Positions 31,777 to 36,606 of a stretch of 36,606 nucleotides of DNA are shown piece by piece (position 1 is the stretch's first letter; each line of letters begins with the position of its first letter). Where the stretch lies: positions 1 through 36,606 of the forward strand of contig NZ_JACIGJ010000026.1 of NCBI RefSeq assembly GCF_014197855.1. Reading direction: 5' to 3'. The DNA comes from Roseospira marina (lineage in GTDB: Bacteria; Pseudomonadota; Alphaproteobacteria; Rhodospirillales; Rhodospirillaceae). Under the pieces are notes generated by a model. That model had not been told where the DNA came from. It saw only the letters and a list, made by a program, of their open reading frames with translations, and ran no database searches. The translations under genes and the position numbers were made by a program.

Positions 31777-32586
31777 TCACCCGAACACGGCCGTGAACAG
31801 GTCCAGCAGGCCGCGCTTCACCTCCGCGTCGTCGGTCAGCGGCTCGATGAGGGCCGCGCGCACGGCGCGCTCCACCGGCATACCCTGGGCGATCAGCGTT
31901 GCGCCATAAACGAGCAGGCGCGTTGACACGCCTTCTTCCAGGTCCTGCCCCTTGAGGGCGCGCAACTTACCGGCCAGCCGTACCAGGGGGGCGACGCGAT
32001 CGGCTGCCAAGCCGCTTTCGGCGGCGACGATCGCGGTTTCCTGGTCGGGCGGCGCAAAGTCGATCGCGATCGACAGGAACCGCTGCCGGGTGGAGGGCTT
32101 CAGGGTCTTCAGGATGTTCTGGTAGCCCGGGTTGTAGGACGCCACCAGCATGAACCCGGGTGCCGCCGTCAGATCCTCGCCGGTGCGGTCGATCAACAGG
32201 CGGCGGCGGTCGTCGGTCAGCGGGTGCAGCACCACGGTGACATCCTTGCGGGCCTCCACCACCTCGTCGAGGTAGCAGATGGCGCCCTCCCGCACCGCCC
32301 GGGTCAGGGGGCCGTCCACCCACACGGTCTCGCCGCCCTTGAGCAGATAGCGCCCGATCAGGTCCGCCGCCGACAGGTCGTCGTGACAGGCCACGGTGTA
32401 CAGGGGCCGACCCAGCCGCGCCGCCATGTGGGACACCAACCGCGTCTTGCCGCAACCGGTCGGTCCCTTCAGCAGCAGCGGCAGGCCGAGCGCGTGGGCG
32501 TGGGCGAACACATCGCATTCGTCGCCCTGCGGCCGGTAGAAGGGGGCGCCGACCGCCCCCTCCTCGTCATGGCCCATAACGTCCAT
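31777..32586 (-). CDS. norQ: NorQ, MoxR-type AAA+ ATPase
   Basis: NorQ belongs to the CbbQ/NirQ/NorQ family of AAA+ chaperones and works with NorD in maturing NO reductase. The 269-residue protein has Walker A GPTGCGKTRL, Walker B ICYLDEVVEA, sensor 1 around LVASYNPGYQ and an arginine-finger region at LKPSTRQRFLS. The ATG at 32586 has GGAG seven bases upstream, within the norB stop region; an ATG at 32577 is also possible. It sits between norB and norD with almost no spacing. Confidence 0.94.
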   Translation of the reverse strand: MDVMGHDEEGAVGAPFYRPQGDECDVFAHAHALGLPLLLKGPTGCGKTRLVSHMAARLGRPLYTVACHDDLSAADLIGRYLLKGGETVWVDGPLTRAVREGAICYLDEVVEARKDVTVVLHPLTDDRRRLLIDRTGEDLTAAPGFMLVASYNPGYQNILKTLKPSTRQRFLSIAIDFAPPDQETAIVAAESGLAADRVAPLVRLAGKLRALKGQDLEEGVSTRLLVYGATLIAQGMPVERAVRAALIEPLTDDAEVKRGLLDLFTAVFG

Positions 32587-32590
32587 GGAC

Positions 32591-33955
32591 CTACTCCGCC
32601 GCTACGGTGGCGTCGGTCGAGATCACCTCGCGTCGGGGCACCAGCAGCGCATACAGGAACAGGAGGGCTCCGAGCACGAACACCGCGCCGGCCCCGAAGC
32701 GCATCCAGTAGAAGACGGCCAACTGGTCCTGCACCGCCATGTAATCCTGGCCCAGCACCCGCTGCAGGTGGGTCTGGATCGTGCCGGCGAAGGTCAGCAC
32801 GATGCTCATGAATGCCATGCCGCCGCTCATCAGCCAGAAGCTCGCCATGTTGAGCACCTGGTTGTAGGGGTCGCGGTTGCGCAGGATTGGCAGCGCGTAG
32901 GTGAAGACCGCCAGATTGAGCGAAACGTAGGCCCCGAAGAAGGCCAGATGGGCGTGCGCCGCCGTGATCTGGGTGCCGTGGGTGTAGTAGTTGATCCCGT
33001 GCAGGGTATGCATGAAGCCCCACACGCCGGCCCCGAAAAAGGCGAACACCACCGTCCCCAGCGACCACAGAAGGGCGGCCTTGTTCGGGTGGTCGCGCCG
33101 TCCCTTCCATACCATGACGAAGGCAAAGGCCATCATGGCGAAGAACGGCACCACCTCCAGCGACGAAAAGATCGAGCCGATCCACTGCCAGTACGCGGGC
33201 GTGCCGATCCAGTAGTAGTGATGCCCGGTGCCCAGGATGCCGGAGAAAAGGGCGGTGCCGACGATGACGTACAGCCACTTCTCCACCACCTCGCGGTCGA
33301 CGCCGGTCAGCTTGAGCATCAGATAGGCCAGGATGGCGGCCATGATGAGCTCCCAGACGCCTTCGACCCACAGGTGGATCACGTACCACCAGTACGTCTT
33401 GTCGAGTCCGAGGTTTTCCGGGTTGTAAAAGGCGAACAGGAACAGCAGCACCAGGCCCCACAGGCCGAGCAACAGCACGTTGGTCACCGCCGTCTTCGTG
33501 CCGCGCAGGGCCGTCATCGTGATGTTGTACAGGAAGATCACGCAGGCTACGGCCAGACCCAGCTTGACCCACAGCGGTTGCTCCAGGAACTCCCGGCCTT
33601 GCATACCAAGAAGCCAATGGCCCTCGAACGGGTTGAACAGATACGTCACAACCACGCCGGCCGTGCCCAACACCAGGATGCCAAGCTGCACATAGGCCAG
33701 GAGGGGGGAGTGCACCTCCCGCTCCGCCTCTTCCGGAACCAGGAAATAGGAGGCACCGAAGAAGCCGAGCAGCAGCCACACCACGAGGCTGTTGGTGTGC
33801 AGCATACGCACGATGTTGAACGGCAGAATCTCAGCCAGCGTGTTCGGAGCGACGTAAATCCATCCGGCGAGCAGTCCGGCCGAAACCTGCACCCCGAACA
33901 GCGCCAACGCCGTGATGACATACGCCGTGGCGATCGATTGTGTCTGATATTTCAT
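32591..33955 (-). CDS. norB: NorB, nitric oxide reductase catalytic subunit
   Basis: NorB reduces 2 NO to N2O at a haem b3/non-haem iron centre in the cytoplasmic membrane. The 454-residue protein has about 12 helices and the haem-copper-oxidase-family histidines: HTNSLVVWLLLGFFG, HLWVEGVWELIMA (with the Glu typical of NorB), GTGHHYYWIG and HAHLAFFGAY. No N-terminal quinol-binding extension is present, so this is the cytochrome c-type enzyme, agreeing with the norC gene 13 bp upstream. Length is normal for cNOR. Confidence 0.96.
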   Translation of the reverse strand: MKYQTQSIATAYVITALALFGVQVSAGLLAGWIYVAPNTLAEILPFNIVRMLHTNSLVVWLLLGFFGASYFLVPEEAEREVHSPLLAYVQLGILVLGTAGVVVTYLFNPFEGHWLLGMQGREFLEQPLWVKLGLAVACVIFLYNITMTALRGTKTAVTNVLLLGLWGLVLLFLFAFYNPENLGLDKTYWWYVIHLWVEGVWELIMAAILAYLMLKLTGVDREVVEKWLYVIVGTALFSGILGTGHHYYWIGTPAYWQWIGSIFSSLEVVPFFAMMAFAFVMVWKGRRDHPNKAALLWSLGTVVFAFFGAGVWGFMHTLHGINYYTHGTQITAAHAHLAFFGAYVSLNLAVFTYALPILRNRDPYNQVLNMASFWLMSGGMAFMSIVLTFAGTIQTHLQRVLGQDYMAVQDQLAVFYWMRFGAGAVFVLGALLFLYALLVPRREVISTDATVAAE

Positions 33956-33968
33956 CGGTCACGTCTCC

Positions 33969-34421
33969 TCAGCCGGCGTCGTTCGGGGGCCAGTCCTGGG
34001 TGTCCATGCGGTCGGCCCAGCGCAGGAACTCGGCCAGATCGCGGACCTCCTGATCGGTCAGGTCGAAGTGAGGCATCTGGCGCCGTCCGGGGATCCCCGT
34101 CGGCTGTGCGTCGATCCATCCGCGCAGGGCATAGAAGGGCCCCTCGGGGTCGTCGATGACGCCCCAGCGGGTCATGACGTTGCCGACCTCCGGGGCGAAG
34201 TACGCGCCCTCGCCGTGGAGCGTGTGGCAGTTGATGCAGGCGTGGGTTTCCCAAACGTGTTTGCCGCGCGCGACGCTGTCCGTCAGGCCCTCGGAGTCCG
34301 TCGAGGTGTTCACGATGTAGAAATGGCTATGCACCGTGAGTGCGACAAAAACGATGATGAAGAACAATGAGCCGCCATAGAAAATGTTTGCGGCCATCGT
34401 CTTGGTCATGACCTGGCGCAT
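33969..34421 (-). CDS. norC: NorC, cytochrome c subunit of NO reductase
   Basis: NorC passes electrons from periplasmic cytochrome c to NorB. The 150-residue protein has one N-terminal membrane anchor (IFYGGSLFFIIVFVALTVHS region) and a periplasmic cytochrome c domain with the haem-binding CINCH motif followed by TLHGEGAYFAPEV. The distal Met ligand is probably in RRQMPHFDLTDQEV. AAGGA six bases before the ATG at 34421 marks the start. First gene of norCBQD. Confidence 0.96.
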   Translation of the reverse strand: MRQVMTKTMAANIFYGGSLFFIIVFVALTVHSHFYIVNTSTDSEGLTDSVARGKHVWETHACINCHTLHGEGAYFAPEVGNVMTRWGVIDDPEGPFYALRGWIDAQPTGIPGRRQMPHFDLTDQEVRDLAEFLRWADRMDTQDWPPNDAG

Positions 34422-34457
34422 CGCGGATCCTTTCGGGAGCGAGTGTCACGGCCCTCA

Positions 34458-34498
34458 GAATGCGGATCGGAGGCGCCAGCCTCCTTAACCAAAGTCAA
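34458..34498 (-). promoter_or_regulatory. NNR/DNR-type box and promoter of norCBQD
   Basis: TTAACCAAAGTCAA (34485-34498) resembles NNR/DNR target sites, which follow TTGAT-N4-ATCAA loosely and are often TTAAC-N4-GTCAA in denitrifiers. Centre-to-start distance fits: a -10-like CATTCT (minus strand, 34463-34458) lies at the distance expected for a class II site at -41.5, predicting a start near 34450, about 30 bases before norC. A hairpin GGAGGC-GCCA-GCCTCC (34469-34484) lies between box and -10. Confidence 0.65.
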
Positions 34499-34689
34499 AC
34501 GCGATAAATGAATCGGTGTGAAGCGACCCTGGTGCGCCGGAGGCCCCCCGGCGTGAGAGGGCGCGCGGCACACCATGAGCAAGACAGAGATCGCGACGAG
34601 GTCTGCGCCTGCCGCCCGCGACCGAGCGGAGCGGATGGTGCCGATCCAGCCGCCGTTCCGCGACGGAGAGACCGGAGCGATGACGGTCC

Positions 34690-34900
34690 GGCGGCGGCGT
34701 CCTCGCCCTCGGCCAGACCGTTCTTGTGGGCCCGGGCGAAGGCGCGGTCGTCCTTGAGGAACGCCCGCAGCATGAAGGGGATCAGATCGGCCACGCTTTC
34801 CGTCTCGCCGTGGGCGGCCTCGTAAACGCTGCGTCCTCTTTCAGCGCGGCGTTCAGCAGTGCGTCGAGGGTAACGGTCAGTCGGCCCGGGGTGCGGTCGG
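34690..34900 (-). pseudogene. Frameshifted fragment resembling a ribbon-helix-helix protein
   Basis: On the minus strand [20 protein letters not shown] reads in one frame and, after a one-base frame change near 34820, [20 protein letters not shown] then [17 protein letters not shown] follow in another. The order strand-helix-helix (RLTVTLD, then [12 protein letters not shown]) is like CopG/ParD-type antitoxins, but I do not recognise the family for certain. It is broken, and no toxin gene is seen beside it. Confidence 0.35.
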
Positions 34901-34905
34901 GCAGG

Positions 34906-35425
34906 GACCGCGTTCGGGACTATCTCATTGACGCCCTTGGAGATGATGGCGGTGTTCTGGGTGTTGATGAGACGGGGTTTTTAAAGAAGGGCGTCCATTC
35001 GGTTGGTGTCGCGCGGCAATACGCCGGGACGGCGGGTCGCATTGAGACTTGCCAGGTGGGTGTTTTTGCCTGCTACGCCAGCCGGTACGGTCACGCCCTG
35101 ATTGACTGGCCACTCTATTTGCCGAAGACCTGGGCGGAGGTCCCCCCCGCGGTGTGCCAAGGCCCGGGTGTCCGCCCAGCAGCGCCGTCAGGCTCTCGGG
35201 AAACGGGACAAAAGGAGTCCACCGCCCGCCCGCCGCAGCGTGACTTTGGCCTTCGCCGGGCTCTTCACGACTTCCGAAATCCGAACACTCGTCATTCGTT
35301 TGCTGTCCACCCCCAGAACCCACCCGGCCTTCGCCTGGGCATGGTCCGGCTGGAGACAACGTCACCAAGCGCATGCCGCTCTCTGTCACCGTCGCACACG
35401 ATCGAAACCGCAACTGTGGTACTAA
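34906..35425 (+). pseudogene. IS701-family transposase relic
   Basis: Two separated pieces remain. The first (34906-35139) encodes [20 protein letters not shown], then [32 protein letters not shown] and LPKTWAE, the conserved DDE-domain block of IS701-type transposases. The second (35261-35425), in a different frame, encodes [14 protein letters not shown] and [13 protein letters not shown], the family's usual C-terminus. The middle is missing and both ends of the IS are not recognisable. It is non-functional and its end overlaps the convergent neighbour by four bases. Confidence 0.8.
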
Positions 35426-35883
35426 GCGCGGGTATTAACGCCGACGGCTTGATCTTTATGCCCCTGCATAATCGACATAGCCGATTTCAACATCTTCAGG
35501 GTCGTTTCGTCGTTACGCGACAGTGCACCCTGGATGCCATCTCGCGCCTTCTGCATGAAGTCGTACCGCGTATCATCCCCACCCAGGGCCACTTCGCCAC
35601 CAAGCCCACTGTTCACCGGAATTTTCATGGTCATCGCCATGAAGGGCCGACTATCATCAAGCGACATTTCCCCACTGCGGATTTGAGTGTTGACCCAATC
35701 GCGCATGTCTTGGCGGGTCATGCTGGTGAAATCCGCCTGCCTAGTGTTGCTGTCGGTCTTTTCAGTATTATCCTGAACAGCGGTTAATGCAGCCGAAAAC
35801 GATGTGGAAGCCGAAGTGTCAGCGGTTGACGCCTGCGGACGCTGACTCGCGTACAGGTAGTTTGCTCCTGCATCAACTCGCAT
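35422..35883 (-). CDS. Conserved-looking protein of unknown function
   Basis: 153 residues from the ATG at 35883 (AAGGGGAAAGAG upstream). The N-terminus (1-50) is Ala/Ser/Thr-rich and low in complexity. The rest looks folded: [72 protein letters not shown] recall similar short proteins in other proteobacteria but cannot name a function. No signal peptide or membrane helix. It is clearly poorer in GC than the nor genes and borders an IS701 relic, suggesting transfer. Confidence 0.65.
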   Translation of the reverse strand: MRVDAGANYLYASQRPQASTADTSASTSFSAALTAVQDNTEKTDSNTRQADFTSMTRQDMRDWVNTQIRSGEMSLDDSRPFMAMTMKIPVNSGLGGEVALGGDDTRYDFMQKARDGIQGALSRNDETTLKMLKSAMSIMQGHKDQAVGVNTRA

Positions 35884-36028
35884 TCTCTTTCCCCTTGGCT
35901 CTTTCCCCTGTGGGCATGCAGTTTGGATTTTATCATGCGAGGCTTTCGGCATGGTTAAGAACCTCTCCGGTCCTGGATGTCGGCGCCGCGGATGGTCAGG
36001 CCAACCCATACCCCCAGGGTGTCGGTGA

Positions 36029-36442
36029 CGATATGGCCTTCACGAGCACGGCGAGGGCTGCGGGTGCGGCCATTCCCACATGCCGACACCGGATCAAGTG
36101 ACTGAGGCCGGGTCGTGGCGCCAGATCGCAGCCCTGGCCGTCGCCATCGGCCTGCGCCCCTGCACGGGGGCCATCCTGGTGCTGATCCTCAGCTTCAGTG
36201 TGGGGTTGTGGGCCGCCGGGGTCGCGGCGGCCCTGTGCATGGGCCTGGGAACCGCGTTGACCGTGTCCGTCTTGGCGGCCGTGGCCAGTATCCTCGGCAA
36301 GACGGCCGTGCCGCAGACGCACACCGGCCGTGCCCTCTGGTGGCCGCGCCTGCTCGGCGTGGCCGGCGGCGGTGTCATCTTCGGGTTCGGCCTCGTGCTG
36401 TTCCTGGCCGCCGTGCAACGGCCCCTGCATCCGCTGCTGTAG
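36029..36442 (+). pseudogene. 5'-truncated NicO/RcnA-type nickel-cobalt exporter
   Basis: The frame carries the His/Cys-rich loop HEHGEGCGCGHSHMPTPDQ (from 36041) followed by SWRQIAALAVAIGLRPCTGA and three more membrane helices. This is the C-terminal half of NicO-family Ni/Co transporters. The N-terminal helices with the family's metal-binding HX4D motif are missing: an in-frame stop lies at 36026-36028 and no family sequence precedes it. An ATG at 36080 could start a 120-residue protein, but it lies inside the homologous region. Probably a remnant. Confidence 0.7.
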
Positions 36443-36447
36443 CCCCA

Positions 36448-36478
36448 GCGGACGCAGGAACGGGCGTCATGCGTCCGC
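36448..36478. terminator. Hairpin between convergent genes
   Basis: GCGGACGCA (36448-36456) pairs perfectly with TGCGTCCGC (36470-36478) around a 13-base loop. It lies between the NicO remnant and the convergent CobW-type gene, a usual place for a shared terminator. No U-tract on either side. Confidence 0.5.
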
Positions 36479-36501
36479 CGCCATGAGGACCACTGCCGAC
36501 C

Positions 36502-36606
36502 TTATTCGGCCGCCGAGGACGCCGGCTGGTCTGGTCCCGCGACGACCTCGCCCAGACGTTCGCGTAGGCCCTCCGCATCCAGGCCCTTGAGCCCGATGAC
36601 GACCAG
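36502..36606 (-). CDS. CobW-family GTPase, C-terminal end (gene continues beyond the window)
   Basis: The last 34 residues of a gene entering from the right. They begin LVVIGLKGLDAEGLRERLGE, which is the C-terminal pattern of CobW/COG0523 G3E GTPases (a hydrophobic strand, Gly-Leu-Asp, then an amphipathic helix), and end with an Ala/Ser-rich tail. These proteins handle zinc, cobalt or other metals; adjacency to a NicO-type exporter remnant is consistent with a metal-homeostasis locus. Too little is visible to say more. Confidence 0.55.
   Translation of the reverse strand: MVVIGLKGLDAEGLRERLGEVVAGPDQPASSAAE

Noticed and set aside
32585-34159. 524-codon plus-strand frame opposite norB/norC
   Set aside because: Composition is typical of an antisense frame; norB and norC are unmistakable on the minus strand.

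Overview
The window is typical of a GC-rich alphaproteobacterium capable of at least part of denitrification; a member of the Rhodospirillales is my best guess. This rests on the style of the che and nor genes and the NnrR/NnrS/NnrU set, not on a marker gene. There is no rRNA, tRNA or CRISPR array. Host-like genes (che, nor) are very GC-rich: 44 of 60 bases at 18001-18060 are G or C. The phenazine block and a small gene near 35.6 kb are much poorer: 25 of 60 at 12901-12960.

Layout. (1) 0.1-3.8 kb, plus strand: a MarR regulator followed by an EmrA/EmrB-type drug efflux pair, with a shared CTGCC-NN-GGC(A/T)G palindrome ahead of both transcription units. (2) 3.8-6.9 kb, minus: a 1033-residue ABC-exporter-like protein whose nucleotide-binding domain has lost its catalytic motifs, carries a roughly 270-residue insertion and ends in a cyclic-nucleotide-binding-like domain. 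(3) 7.5-13.1 kb, minus: a complete core phenazine operon phzA-phzB-phzD-phzE-phzF-phzG without phzC, with a good sigma70-type promoter and a strong 3' hairpin. (4) 13.3-15.3 kb: IS3 and IS5 transposase debris, a SAM methyltransferase, a UUCG-loop terminator and dispersed repeats. This is the probable edge of the acquired block. (5) 15.3-26.6 kb, minus: a ten-gene chemosensory operon (tandem-module soluble receptor, triple-CheW protein, CheB, HEAT protein, CheR, CheY, CheA, STAS-like protein, CheY, membrane receptor-like protein). A near-perfect sigma54 promoter lies ahead of it and a 15-bp perfect hairpin follows its last stop. (6) 26.9-34.5 kb: nnrS-nnrU and norCBQD on the minus strand, with a Crp/Fnr regulator of the DNR/NnrR type on the plus strand between them; an NNR-type box lies ahead of norC. 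(7) 34.6-36.6 kb: decayed material (RHH-like fragment, IS701 transposase relic, a 5'-truncated NicO-type metal exporter), one unknown low-GC gene and the 3' end of a CobW-type GTPase gene.

How the parts may fit together. The phz enzymes would turn chorismate into phenazine-carboxylic acids. The flanking MarR-EmrAB pump, the ABC-like protein and the methyltransferase are candidates for export, sensing or tailoring, but only by proximity. The che operon looks like a self-contained signalling array under RpoN control. norCBQD forms and installs a cytochrome c-dependent NO reductase; nnrS, nnrU and the DNR-type regulator form the NO-response side. No nitrite or nitrous-oxide reductase gene is in the window.

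The most unusual items are the pseudo-ATPase ABC/cNMP fusion, the phenazine operon on a low-GC island in this background, and the sigma54-driven chemosensory operon with a two-headed receptor.
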